Below are positions 1-11,136 of a stretch of 64,000 nt of DNA, piece after piece. The position numbers and the translations under genes were made by a program. How positions within the stretch are numbered: position 1 is the stretch's first letter; each line of letters starts with the position of its first letter. Source of the DNA: Capsicum annuum (lineage: Eukaryota > Streptophyta > Magnoliopsida > Solanales > Solanaceae); NCBI RefSeq assembly GCF_002878395.1, contig NC_061120.1, forward strand, positions 96,708,711-96,772,710, in the 5' to 3' direction. The notes beneath the pieces were generated by a model. That model was not told where the DNA came from. It saw only the letters and a list, made by a program, of their open reading frames with translations, and searched no databases.

Positions 1-480
1 TGTAACTTTGTCATCCCTGTGTCAGTTCCAGTTCTTATTTCTAGTGTGGCTTTTGATGAATTAGATATTTTATGTTTATTTTGGTATGTTGTAATGGTAC
101 TAATCTTTTTAAAAATGAACAAATCCTTTGTTTATATGTTGCATTTGCTTCTTCCTTACTTTAAAGTTGTCCATCATATTAGTGTTTCTCCAGTGGCCAT
201 GAGTTAACTAAACTATGCTTATTTTACTCTTGATTTACCATTATTACTTTTCAATGATGCCAAATGTGTTGGACGTTGAAAGGCAGATTAATAGGGAGAA
301 GAATATTGGTGGAGAATTATGGCATATTGACAGGGTGAAGAATGTTGGTGCATGATAATAGGGGATGGAGGAACTTTCATCGACAGTAAAGGTGATCACT
401 CTGATTGAGTGAGATGAATAAACATTGATGCTCTAAAATCTATGGTTGGTTTGTCATCATAAAATAGGAGGAAATTTTTA
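1..480. other. AT-rich DNA, no gene recognised
   Basis: No reading frame here resembles a protein I know. Around 295-350 a purine-rich phrase containing AGAAGAATATTGGTGGA recurs once in altered form (GTGAAGAATGTTGGTG), an old local duplication. A 62-codon frame at 19-207 shows no domain and has AT-biased, hydrophobic low-complexity composition, so I treat it as chance. Confidence 0.5.
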
Positions 481-1200
481 TATCTTGTTATGATCATGAT
501 CAAGTGACAACAAGGAACCAAGTTCCTAGGTATTATGAGTTTAGTATATCTATCACTGGCCTATGCAACTTTGTCTGTTAGTGTAATAAACTATGTAGGT
601 GAACTTGTATCTTTAAGGACACTTAGTCCAATTGTATTTCAACCCTAATCATTATCCATTTATAAATATAAAATAATGCTCCTCAATTCTCAATTTATGC
701 ATTCAAATTGTTCAAAGAGAGAAATCAATGAAAACTCATATATTGATCAAGTCCCAATCTTGTGTGTGCTGAGTGAGTGAATATTCTTGAGTTATGCCTT
801 GGTTTGTAATTAAATTGCTAGTGTTATAAGAGTAATTCTTTTCTTTTGTTCTTGGAAGTGCTTATGTAGAGTTACATGAGAAGATATTATTTAGAGTTAA
901 TCAATATTGAGATGAGTTCTTGGTAGAGTTGTCAATGTAGGTTTGTAATAGAGTTGTTACGAATTACTGGAGCTTAGAGTTAAGTTCTCATTTGAGTTTG
1001 TAATAAATAGTTTGATTATTATGGATTATTGAGTGCTAGTAAGGGCAAGTCATGGGTTTTCCTCTCTTAAGCAAGAAGGTTTCAATGTTAAATCTTTGTT
1101 TTCCTTGATTTACTGCAAAGTTTTATTTCCTTACTGCTTTACTGTTTAATTTCCTGTGTCTGACTCTAAGGCACCTAGTCCCTAATAGTGCAGTGCAGCC
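481..1200 (+). mobile_element. probable Ty1/copia (Sirevirus-type) LTR, degraded
   Basis: The segment reads like the transcribed part of a Sirevirus LTR: a TATA box (TTATAAATATAAAATAAT near 659-676), then a leader rich in GAGTT and TAGAGTT phrases, ending in a T-rich stretch and CACCTAGTCCC near 1170-1183. No primer binding site or copia gag follows; instead a gypsy gag scrap begins at 1226, so the element is truncated or recombined. The assignment rests on resemblance to Sirevirus leaders only. The 5' boundary is uncertain. Confidence 0.4.
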
Positions 1201-1225
1201 CCCATATTTCATCATCCAACTTGCA

Positions 1226-1400
1226 ATGTCTATTGTGGAGCATAAGATGTTGGGTAGATTCTTGAGATTGGCTCCACCTAGGTTTTTTGGTGCATCGGGT
1301 GGGGATGCATATGTGTTCTTAATTGCTTGTGAGGATAGGCTTAGTAATTTGGGCCTAGTTTAGACTCATGGTGTGGATTACTAATGTATGAGCCTATGCT
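1226..1400 (+). pseudogene. Ty3/gypsy gag N-terminal fragment
   Basis: An ATG at 1226 opens 45 codons ending in TAG at 1361. The peptide contains FLRLAPPRFFGASGGDAY followed by FLIACEDRLSNLGLV, typical of the start of the retrotransposon Gag domain in solanaceous chromodomain gypsy elements (Gag packages element RNA into virus-like particles). The same frame continues through the stop as THGVDY and then loses similarity near 1390. It is therefore a short relic of about 55 residues out of several hundred, with no LTR or PBS attached. Confidence 0.6.
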
Positions 1401-2535
1401 AACACATTTAAAGCTTTTAACTCTAAATAATTACAAAGTCTTGAGCAACTTTAGTCATTTTTTATTAGTTTACTTTGATTATGCAGTATCAGTAGAGAAG
1501 AAGGGGAACCACAAATAAAGAAAGCAAAAATCATGAAATCGAAAGAAAATAAAGAACAAAGTGTGGCTGATGACATCTATGACACGTCCTCAGCATGGTG
1601 ATAGGCTGTCAAGGATGCCATCAACCTTAACCAGAGAATGAGATTCGCTGTAACATTATGATGGCATGTCGTGATAAGGCGTCAGACTTGTGATAAGGCG
1701 TTAGGAACACCATCAACCTTAGGCAAAAATTCTCAAAATGGAAGAGGAGCTAACGATATCCATGATGCGCCGTCAGACTCCTGATAGGACGTCATTGTCG
1801 TCGTCAGACTGAGACAACAAAAGCCAAACTTAAAGAGAATCTGACGATATCTATGATAGGCCGTCAAACTCCTGAAGGCCATCACGAGTGCCGTCATCAA
1901 TTCGAAATAAAAATTGAACTTTGATTTTTTATTTCCTTATTTAGGGTTAACTATATAAAGCCTTGATTCCTGTTTTTTTATTCATTCGATCATTATTGAT
2001 TGACATATCCCATAAGATAGAATATACGATTTTTCTCTCTCTCTCTAAGACCAATATTTTGAAGTTTTATCTTATGCTTCAATTCAAAGTATACTTTTGA
2101 TTTTCTTCATCATTGTAAGTTAATCCTTTCAGTTATGAATTTAATTTGCATACTTGTTTCTTACATCATGAGTGGCTAAACACCTGTAACCAAGATCATG
2201 GGATCTAGGGTTAGTCATGATAAGGTGTTAAATACTCAAGATTTAATAGGTGTTAGAATTTCTTGGTAATTGTGAGATTATAATTTACGTCTGTTGGTTG
2301 TAAATAGTAGGCGTACCTACTTTGGTTTGCTTGAGAAAGAAATCATAAATAGTAGAAAGTGAATTATCAACAGGGAATCGGAAAGGCTTCGTTTAATAAT
2401 CAGCGCTGTAAAAAGGTTAATTAACCTGAGGTAAAATCTAGACAGTGCATAGCGATTCCCAAAGTCCTAGAGGATTAGGAAATTAGACGCTTGAATAGGT
2501 CGAGAGATATTTGAGCATATCATCGCTAAAGATAA
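1400..2535 (+). mobile_element. gypsy LTR/leader fragment (Tat/Athila-like style)
   Basis: No coding similarity. From 1560 to 1905 lies a patch of GACG/CGTC words, followed by a TATA box (CTATATAAAG, 1951-1960), a CT-rich start region (TCTCTCTCTCT near 2034) and a long leader. This is the order seen in the other LTRs of the window. The leader ends near 2535, where it abuts the inner end of a - strand LTR (phrase ATGAGGACTCACC). Neither end of the original LTR can be fixed, and no TSD was seen. Confidence 0.45.
1560..1905 (+). repeat. inverted-word patch, GACG/CGTC type
   Basis: Repeated short words GACG, CGTC and their C-to-T variants, such as CCATCAACC, GGCGTCAG and GCCGTCA, are packed into about 345 bp. 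The patch stops about 45 bp before the TATA box at 1951. Base composition is clearly more G+C-rich than the flanks. Confidence 0.6.
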
Positions 2536-4429
2536 CTTGTGATCCTCGGATTATGAGGACTCACCACAACAGAGGATGTAGAACAGCATGCCCAAAAAAT
2601 CACTGTTGAGCCTGCGACTGAGCACCTAAACCTACATTCCGAGAAAATATAGCCCATATCCAGAGATTTGGGTCAGTACCATAGAAATGGACCGATCATA
2701 TAGGGGTGCATGCAGTTTAAAATATCAACATCATAAGCATTCATAGGAAGCATGCATGATATAATGAAAGACTCACATAGCTTGAATAAGATCACTGTAA
2801 TCATCAGAGAGTGAAATATATGTAATAAAACATGTGAGTCATCATACAAATTATCAATCACTTTCCAATTCATTAGATGATCAAACCTCATAATAAAATC
2901 CCTCGTTGATAATATAAAATCATTAAACTTTGCAAAAATGATAGCTTTCACAACTCAACTTTCAAATCATTTCACTTTTCATCTCAGACATAAGAAGACA
3001 CACACACACACTAGGAGTCTCCTACAACCAACATAAAATATGTGAGCTACATGGAGTCCAACATCCAATCCACGTTGGGTATAGCTGTCCTATCCTTGCC
3101 ATTGGAGTAGGACCTTAATCGTTCATTCACTAGTGATCACTATATCAAACATCCTTAGGCTCATATCCTACGGGGGCACGTAGTTCTATGGAAGTACCAA
3201 TTACAGATATACCTCCCACTCGGTGCTAAAGACTACTCCCGGACTTAGCTTAGATATTTTCAAAGACAATCCACAACAAAACGAATTCAACAATTCATAA
3301 CGAGAGCCAGCATGCTACCCCTTTTTCATAATCAATCACAGTGTGGATTTCTTTTCTTATTCGAGTTCAAAAATAACTCTTTCAAGACCAAAATTTCAAA
3401 TCAATTACATTCTCAAAGTGTGTATAACACATTACTTCATAACATAATAATCTCAATCCGGGTTCAAAACCCATAATTCAATACTTGAGAAAAACACTTC
3501 AAGATTCATACTTTATTTAGCAAACATGATAAAATTCATATAAAATCTAGAAATTTGACTTTTAAAAATGATATTCACATCAAACTCATGAAATTCATTC
3601 TCAAAACATCTAAAATGTCATAACTTCTTGATCAACGATATAGAATGTAAGTTTTCATCTCAAATTCACAATAAGACCTAAAAAATCATATATCTTTGAA
3701 AATAATACAATTTGGGCACAAGAACGAAGGAAGGATCTTGTTGAAAAACCCCACATACCTCTATAGTATTGAAATTGTTGAAAGATTGGACCTTCAAACT
3801 TTGATTGGGAAACCCTAGTTGTTTTTATCCTTTAGTGCTCTTGGATGGTGAACTTAGACTGATACTAGGGTTATGATATATTTAGGAGTAGTTAAATTTG
3901 TAGGGTTATGTTTAGGGATATGTAAGGAATGTTAAAAGGTTTATTTATCCTTTAAATAATACAAAACGGAGTGTTTAAGTCACTTGAAACCAACACATAG
4001 GCTCCGCATATGCTATCGCCTATGCTTTTCAGTTACCATAGGCAATTGGTTAGGCGACGCCCTCTACTTTGCAAAGCTATAACTCTTAGCTCGAGTGTCG
4101 GATTTTTATGATATTGGTATCGTTAAAAAGTTAATTTGACTCTCTACACTTTTGTGGGTATAAATACATAGAAATACCACACATTTATCAAGTTACGCTC
4201 ATTCAAAGATGACCCTTGCAAATTCAAATGCTAAAACTTGATGGATTCCGAAACTCTTAGCTTGTATTACCTTAAGTGACTCATATAACCACACTTAACA
4301 CATAATAAGCTCTCCTTTAACTAGGGTACTATTTTTAATTTAGGTTCCCAAATATGGCTTACAAAATTAGGATTTCACATGTACGAACAACGGTTCACTT
4401 TCTAGCCTAGAAAAGTGAGCGGTATTACA
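2535..4429 (-). mobile_element. gypsy LTR, - strand, truncated at its 3' end
   Basis: The right boundary reads GGTATTACA on the + strand, so the LTR begins TGTAATACCGC on the - strand at 4429. Much of 2550-3800 matches 28720-29830 (for example ATGAGGACTCACCACAACAG and CTACGGGGGCACGTAGTTC), the body of another - strand LTR, so both belong to one broad family. The first ~340 bp at the other copy's left end (28370-28710) are missing here. A TATA-like box lies near 3948-3956 and an inverted-word patch at 3990-4076. The frame at 2673-2951 lies inside this LTR and is not a gene. Confidence 0.65.
3990..4076 (-). repeat. inverted-word patch, GGCGATA/TATCGCC type
   Basis: A short patch inside the - strand LTR carries TATGCTATCGCCTATGC and TAGGCGACGCC. 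The words are inverted relative to each other and are CpG-containing in an otherwise AT-rich LTR. It lies upstream, in the - direction, of the TATA-like sequence near 3950. Confidence 0.45.
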
Positions 4430-7400
4430 AATTGTTACCTTAACCATGCCCTGCATACCCTCAATGGTATGGAAGGGTGTTATAAGTTGGGAGCCAATGT
4501 GGATTATTTCTTATTTTTGGCTAGGAGACTTATTTTGAAGGATTATTAGTCTTATCTAGCTTATATTCTGATGTTAGTATGGAGATTCTGTTGCTTGACT
4601 CCATTCCCATATTTCACAAGTTTTCTAATATTTTCCCTATCAATATTCTTGGTCTTCTTCCTAAGCGTGATAGTGAGTTTGTTATTAATCTTCAACTAAG
4701 CACCCAACCTATTTCTATGGCACCTTACCATATGGCTCATGCTGCACTTAAGGAGTTGAATTCTCACCTTTAGGATATTTTAAGTTAGGGTTTCATTAGA
4801 CTAAGTATGTCACTTTAGGGATCTCCTATCTTTTTCATGAAGGAGGATGGTTCCATGCGTATGTGAATTGATTATAGGAAACTTAATAAGGTGATAATCA
4901 AGAACTAGTAGCTTATGCCTCATATTGATAATTTGTTTGCCCAACTTCAGGGAGTAGTGGTGTTCTCTAAGATTGACTTGAGGTCTAATTACCATCAGTT
5001 GGGAATTCAGGCTAAGGATATCCCAAAGATAGTCTTTAAGACTAAGTATGGTCATTATGAGCTCCCTGTGATGTCTTTTGGGTTGAACAATGCCACAGTC
5101 ACGTTCATAGATTTGATGAACTGCATATTTATATCTTATTTTGATTCTTTTATGACTATGTTCATCAATTACATCCTTATGTATTTAAAGAGTAGAGAGA
5201 AGAATATGCAACTTTTGAGTATTATGCTTTAGACTTGGAGAGATCATAGGTTTTCTGCCAAATTATCTAAGTGTGAGTTATGGCTTGAGTCGTTGACAAT
5301 CCTTGGACATTTGTCATCTAAGGATGGAAGAATGGTGTATCCAACAAAGATTAAAGCTATTTATGACTAGGCCAGGACTACATCTCAATTTAAGGTTCGT
5401 AGCTTTATTGTTTGGTCATTTACTATTGAAGGTTCATCAAGAGTTGTTCTATTATTATAGTGCTAATAATTAGATTGTCTCAAAAGGAGGTTCCTTTTTG
5501 ATGGTTCAAGGAGTATGGGTTGAGCTTTAGGAAGCTTAAGGGATTTTTTATGTTAGCTTCTATCTTGGCTCTTCCTGGTAAGGGGTAGGGATTCACCGTG
5601 TATTATGATACTTAAGGTGTAGGTTTAGGTTGTTCGTTGATACAAAAGGGTTGATTTATTGCTTATGAATCGAGGTATCTGAAGGGCACGAGCACAACTA
5701 CCATACTCATTATTTGGAGTTGGTAGCGATAGTTTTCATGCTTAAGTTTTGAAGGCATTATTTTTATGGAATTCATTATGAGATTTTCATGGATCCATAG
5801 TCTTCAACATATTATGACCTAGAAAGAGATAACTTCTGGGGAACATAGATGGATGGAGTTGCTTAAGGATTATGAAACCTCTATTATGTATCATCTAGGA
5901 ATGGTAAACATGGCAGTAAATGCCTTAAGCAAGAAGGCAGTGAGTATAGATAGCTTGGCCTCTATCTCAATTTTTTAAGAGGGTGTTAGTATGGAACGTT
6001 TAGTCCTTAGCTAACTTATGGGTGCAACTTGATATTTTAGACCCCTATAGGATCCTTAATAGTAATGACGTGAGATTTATTATATTTGAGTAGATTTAGA
6101 GTCATCAATTTAAGGATATGAGACTTTGCATGATTCATAATTAGGTGTTGAGTGGTGAGTCCAACAAGGATACTATAGATTCTGAGGGTGTTTTGAGATT
6201 TGATAGTGGCATTTTATGTTTCATGGATTTTTAACTTAATTTAGATGGTATTGCGTGAACCTAACAATGCTAGACATTTTATTCACTCAGGTACAATTAA
6301 GATGTATAGAGATTTATGGTAGAATTATTAGTGGAGTGGTATTAAGAGAGATATGGTAGACTTTGTAGTACAATGGCTATGTTGTCAGTAGGTGAAGGTC
6401 GAGCATCAGAGACCTGGTGGTTTGATTCAAAGATTGCCAATTATTGAGTGGAAGTAAGGGCGGATTACCATGGACTTTGTTAGTAGTTTTCCTTGCACTT
6501 CCTGTGGTTTTGATAGTATTTGGGTCATTATGGATCGGTTGACCAAATTGGCATATTCAATTTTTATTTAGATATCTTTCAGTGTTGAGAAGTTAGCCCA
6601 AATCTATGTTCGTAAGATAGTCCATTTGTGTGGTGTGCATACATCCATAATTTTTTATTAGGTTTTGATCTTTAATTCTATCTTATAGAGGTATTTAAAA
6701 AAAAGTTGGGTACTTTGGTGGATCTTAGTACAACTTTTCATCTTCAAATTGATGGACAATCAAAACGAACTATTCAGATTCTCGAGGATATATTCTGAGC
6801 CTGTGTTATGGATTTTGGTGATCACTGGGAGAAACACTTAGCTTTGGTGGAGTTTGCATATAATAATAGCTACTATTCTCATATTGAGATGGCACCTTTC
6901 GAGGCTTCATATGGTAGATGATGTCGTTCTGCGATTGGGTGGTTTGAGACCTACGAGATTAGACCCTGCCTGTACTAACTTTCTTCAGAAGTCATTGGAT
7001 AAAGTTAGAGTAATTTAGGATAGGTTGAGGGAAGATCACAGTAGGCAGAAGGCTTATGCTGATCGTAGGCTTCATGCCTTAAGATTTGGAGTTGGTCGGT
7101 GACTGGGTTTTCCACTGAGTATCACCCATAAAGGGCATGAGGAAGTTTGAAAGGAGAGGTAATATTAAATCCAGCTATATTAAACCCTTTGATATCCTTC
7201 GTATAGTTGTTGAGATAGCTTATGAGTTAGCCTTACCCCCAGATTTTGTTGTTGTCCATATAATTTTCCATGATTCTATATTACCATAATACATTACCGA
7301 TGAATCTTATGTGCTACAATAGGACTCAGGTTAGTTGGATGAACGGTTGACCTTCATGAAGGAGCCTATGTCCATATTAGCTAGGGATATCAATAGTTGA

Positions 7401-7570
7401 GATCTAGAGAGTTTCTAGTAATTAAGGTTCAGTGGAGGCACCAACTAATAAAAAATGTTACTTGGAAGATTAAGAGTGAGATATGGACCCAATATCCTCA
7501 CCTGTTTGAGGCTTTAGGTTCATCCTAACCCTTTAATTTCATAGAGGAAAATTCTTTTAGTAGTGGATAT
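4430..7570 (+). pseudogene. Ty3/gypsy pol (RT, RNase H, integrase, chromodomain), dead
   Basis: This is a remnant of a chromovirus-type polyprotein that would copy element RNA into DNA and integrate it. Domains in order: protease-RT linker and RT about 4570-5400 (PISMAPYHMA, MPHIDNLF, FSKIDLRSNYHQL, VMSFGL), RNase H about 5570-5950, integrase about 6240-6960 (MDFVSSFP), and a C-terminal chromodomain-like tail about 7380-7530. It is heavily broken. The RT box that should hold two aspartates reads FINYI (Asn codon 5167, Tyr codon 5170). The second integrase Asp is lost near 6655-6665, and the catalytic Glu is Lys at 6763-6765. Many stops are TAG where the family has Gln, for example 4771 and 4786. 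Gag and most of protease are missing upstream; a foreign LTR abuts at 4429. Confidence 0.85.
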
Positions 7571-8025
7571 TGTAATGACCTTGCAGGTCATATTTGGCAT
7601 TTCCACTCATTTTTTCCTTTTAGAGCTTTCCAATAGCTGTCCCGAGTCATTTATGAATTTCTAGAGCTGACAGTCATTTACCAAGTAGTTTGTTTGGATT
7701 TTAGAGGCAATTTCTTATTTTAAAGTCTTTTTTGGATAAAATTGTCTATCGGGAAAAAATTTCAACCAAACAACCTCGTCTGCCAATTTTGACAGTTCCA
7801 TCAGCTTTAGAACATTAATTCTAGGCTTGGATGACCCATGTTATAGTTCTCGAGGCTCCCAAATACATTTTGGGCCACTGGTTGGAAGTTAAGAGAAATA
7901 GCACGTGGGTTTGGGACCCACTATTCATTGAAAAATCCTCAAATGGAAATTTTGACTGCGCCATTGATTTTGGAAGGTCGAATTTTATAGGGCATCATAT
8001 CTCGTTTGCATATACGAGATTTTTT
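7571..8025 (+). mobile_element. truncated 3' LTR of the preceding gypsy element
   Basis: Directly after the pol tail the LTR starts TGTAATGACC, with a short palindrome TGACCTTGCAGGTCA at 7575-7589. It runs about 455 bp and is then cut near 8025, within TATACGAGAT followed by T residues, where pararetrovirus-like DNA begins. The frame at 7831-8049 straddles this edge and is not a gene. No inverted-word patch is visible in the surviving part. Confidence 0.65.
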
Positions 8026-8035
8026 ATGAAAGTCT

Positions 8036-8115
8036 CTTTATCAAACTGATGATTAAGAACAATATCTTTTAAGGCTATTAGCTATTTTGTCCTAAAAGTT
8101 CGATCTTCTAGATTA
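8036..8115 (+). repeat. direct repeat, copy 1 of 2
   Basis: Shares TTATCAAACT, GATTAAGAACAATATC and TTTTAAGGCT with 8635-8714, then diverges moderately (both end GATCTTCT or GAATCTTCT). The two copies bracket about 520 bp of pararetrovirus-like sequence. Confidence 0.75.
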
Positions 8116-8634
8116 TCTTTGGGGGACAAATCGGGGAAACATGAGCAAAATAACAATTTAGAGTAGTTTATAATTTATTTTTCATCTTTCTCCTGCCGTA
8201 GAGAATAATTTTGCAGTACATTTTTCAAGGTACTATTCTCTCAATGATGCAGTTTCGATCGACTCTTGTATATAATAATACAGCTTTGTGAACTGTGTAA
8301 TTTTAATTTATAATTAATGTAATGGGTATATGGTACCTTTGTACCTTATCTTTTGTAATTTTATCTACTTTTGATTTGTTTTCTTGAGACTTAATATCTT
8401 TATTATTCTTATCTATTTTTTAAATTTCTCCAAGCTCTAATTGACATGATTTTGGTCCTGGATTAAATGATAAATCATTAGTATTAGCAAGTGATCCATT
8501 GCTTAATCCCTGCTTAACTTTTTTAACTTCCTTGTTTTAGTGTATTAATTCTATTTGAAGGCCTTGTATTGCTGTTTTTTATTTTTGTTCTTTAAATTTA
8601 TTTATTATATTTTTCATTTTAGAAGGTTCAATTA

Positions 8635-8714
8635 TTTATTTATCAAACTATTGATTAAGAACAATATCTTTTAAGGCTGTTAAATTTTTTTCTTAAGGGT
8701 TGAATCTTCTAAGT
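8635..8714 (+). repeat. direct repeat, copy 2 of 2
   Basis: Second copy of the ~80 bp sequence at 8036-8115, same orientation, with scattered substitutions, which indicates an old duplication rather than an assembly error. Confidence 0.75.
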
Positions 8715-8850
8715 AAGCAATTATATCAAATAAGACCCCCTTTTCCTTGTTACTATTTGTAATAACATTTATAGAATGATTATTGAAAGTGCAAAGTGCA
8801 CTAGTGCATTTATAATGGTTTTTACTTTACCACTATCTGAACTATATAAG

Positions 8851-8952
8851 TTCTTGAGCTGGTCACTATCGCGTATTTGCTATTCTCATGCTAAAAGTGT
8901 ACTAAATCATCATTCATGGAAGAATGATCTTTGAGAGGGGGAGGGAGGATAA
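8851..8952 (+). other. gypsy 3' untranslated tail with polypurine tract
   Basis: The short segment before the next LTR resembles the tail after a gypsy chromodomain and ends in a strong purine tract (AGAGGGGGAGGGAGGA, about 8934-8949), directly abutting TGTAAGACCC. Such a tract primes plus-strand synthesis and normally precedes a 3' LTR. Here the LTR is followed by gag, so the LTR has internal-type sequence on both sides. Confidence 0.6.
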
Positions 8953-9084
8953 TGTAAGACCCTAAAAATTTTGATCAAATTATTTTTTACCTTCCCATAT
9001 TTGAAATATTGATTTCTCACTAGAGATGTTAAAAGGGTAATCCGGGAAAGTTTAAAAAGTTTTGAAAGGGATTTAGGGACATTT

Positions 9085-9240
9085 TGGGACCCCAAGGCCA
9101 TAGGGGCCTACGATATCAATGTTCCATAGAGGTTAATCTCTATGTTTTTTTCGTGTCATGGAGGCTACACTCCATGAAATTGACGTGACATGGAGGATAG
9201 TCTTTGTGATATTATCGTGGCACGCCAAGACCTAATTTTT
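9085..9240 (+). repeat. inverted-word patch, CATGGAG/CTCCATG type
   Basis: Contains GGCCATAGGGGCC, CCATAGAGGTTAATCTCTATG-like arms and TCATGGAGG...ACTCCATGA. The words CATGGAG and CTCCATG recur and can pair with each other. The patch precedes the TTTTGGGTCTTTTCACCC box at 9277. Confidence 0.6.
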
Positions 9241-10382
9241 GTGTAGTTCTAAATTTTCTTACTAGGGCTGACGGACTTTTGGGTCTTTTCACCCTTGTAT
9301 GACCCTTCAAAATAAAATATTCTTATTTCCTTCAGTTTTCACGGATCAAATTACTTTCTTTCACTCTCAAACTCAAAACCCAAGAAAACTTAAGGGTTTC
9401 ATAGAGAATTCACCATCTGGGCTCTAAGCTTCAAATTGACTCCAAATTCTTGTGTGTTTATGACATGTATCCCTTCACTAAATGATTTTATGTAAAAGGA
9501 TGTATTTAATTATTATCCAAGTGATTTAATTGTTGGATTTTGAATATGGGTTGAGTTCGAATGGTTATTACATGAATTGAATCCCCATGGTTTTGAATTG
9601 ATTGTTTATGCTTTATTCTCATGATTTTGAACTAAATGAATGCATGGGTGTGGGAATTGAAATAGGTAACATGGATTTCCCTAAATTTTATGGTTCAATG
9701 GTTTAGAATTGGCTTTAACCTTAACCCTACTTGTGAAATTGGTTTGAACATGGATAAAAACATACAAACTACTTCACTTTTGAAACTTCGCATTGCATAA
9801 AAGGTTAATGGAACATGAATGATTCTTGAAAGACCTCAAAGACCATGAATTGACTTGAAATTTGATCTTGGGAGTCAAATGGAGGTCGTGGATTCCCCAA
9901 CTTAAATGGGCGGATGGGGGTCATGGATTCCTCCATCTTACACTGATAATTTTGTAAGCCTAATTGTTATGATGATACTAAACTGTTAATGCCATGATAA
10001 ATGACTCCTTAATTAAATAGATATATTTATGCGCATGTGTTTTAATTGGGTTTAAAATTGGTTGTGTATCTTGTCGTGGAAGGTGAAGGTCCCAGGAGGA
10101 GCGCTGCTAGAAAGCATGTTTGACAATATAGGGGTCTTCACGATCGTGTGCATAGTTCACACTTGATATATATTTGTACCTTTGATTGGCATGGAGTCAT
10201 GGATTCCCTAGCCTTTTTTATTCTCTTATTCTTGTAGCTAACAAGCACTAAGGCCATTTAAATTAGGGGAGGGGGAGAGCCAAACCCATATAGCCCTTGA
10301 GTTCTTTTAGGACGGTTAGAGCTAAAAAGTCCAGGATAATAGTTTTAAATCTCATGCTTAAACCATGTACCCTATCCCAATA

Positions 10383-10414
10383 TTATATATATATATATAT
10401 TTATATAAATATAT
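10383..10414 (+). repeat. (AT)n microsatellite
   Basis: An interrupted run of TA dinucleotides inside the LTR that starts at 8953. Confidence 0.8.
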
Positions 10415-11136
10415 GCATTGCGGTTTTGACTAATTTTTAGACATGTCAATATGTTATCATATCCCCTGAGTTACATGCTAGTGCTCAACCTGCTAACTGT
10501 CTAAGGATGCTATATTGTTTCTTAATGTAGGGTCCGAAAATACTTCTTTTACTCCTGTACAAGCTTAGATGGATTAACAAATGCATTGAGTAGTTGTGAA
10601 GTTGTGAGCCTCTATCCTTTGAAAGGCCTTATAATTTCCACCCTCTTTAATTTTGATTTACTATATTTGGATTCTTATTAGTCATGGTCGGAGGCATGTC
10701 CCAACTTAGTTGTTATTCTATTTTATAGGCTATAATGGATAGATGTGGGTTGTTGGTTATTGATTAACTCTTATATTTCACAGAGTCTTTTATTACTATC
10801 TTAATTGGCTTATACATTATTATTGTTAAACATTATTATGTCTTGAGGTTAGGTTAAGGAGATGGTCTCCAAATCATGGTGAACTTGAGATACCCATCAC
10901 GGCCAAGCCCTCATTTGGGTTATGATAAGGGTGGTGTCTAAGAATGCTTTATATTCATTGGATTTCCATAAAATGGTGTCAAGTAGAGTCCTTGTTATTG
11001 GTGTGTAGTGCTCCACACTTTTAAAGAGGAGGCTATAAGACATTTAGGAATGTTTCCCTTTTTGTATTCTATTTTTGGGCTATAGAGTCTACTGTATAAA
11101 ACTTCTCTAAACCCTAGTTTCCTCGTATTTCAGATC

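Larger units (their letters stand above)
8026..8850 (-). pseudogene. endogenous pararetrovirus-like (Caulimoviridae) fragment
   Basis: On the - strand, several discontinuous frames have the Lys/Asn/Ile-rich look of plant pararetrovirus polyproteins. At about 8245-8275 the - strand reads into a strand resembling the caulimovirid aspartic protease active site (Asp-Arg-Asn-Cys-Ile conserved), but the triad Asp and Gly are replaced by Tyr and Arg. In-frame stops interrupt the frames, including several near 8400-8600. A ~80 bp segment occurs twice in direct orientation (8036-8115 and 8635-8714), so part of the sequence is duplicated or rearranged, as is common for integrated copies. It is a relic with no complete gene. 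The alternative is a coding fragment of another retroelement; family assignment is from recall of motif style, not a search. Confidence 0.45.
8953..10930 (+). mobile_element. gypsy LTR, full-length or nearly so
   Basis: Begins TGTAAGACCCTAAAAATTTTG right after a polypurine tract. It contains an inverted-word patch (9085-9240), the box TTTTGGGTCTTTTCACCC (9277-9294), AT-rich promoter-like DNA, an (AT)n run near 10385, and a 3' end with phrases GAACTTGAGATACC and CATCACGGCC near 10890. The exact 3' end is unclear because the primer binding site is not recognisable; I place it near 10930. Gag follows at 11137 in the same orientation. Confidence 0.65.

Noticed and set aside
7831..8049. 72-codon frame beginning MTHVIVLEAPKY
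   Set aside because: It lies inside a truncated LTR and crosses into the next element, with no family resemblance.
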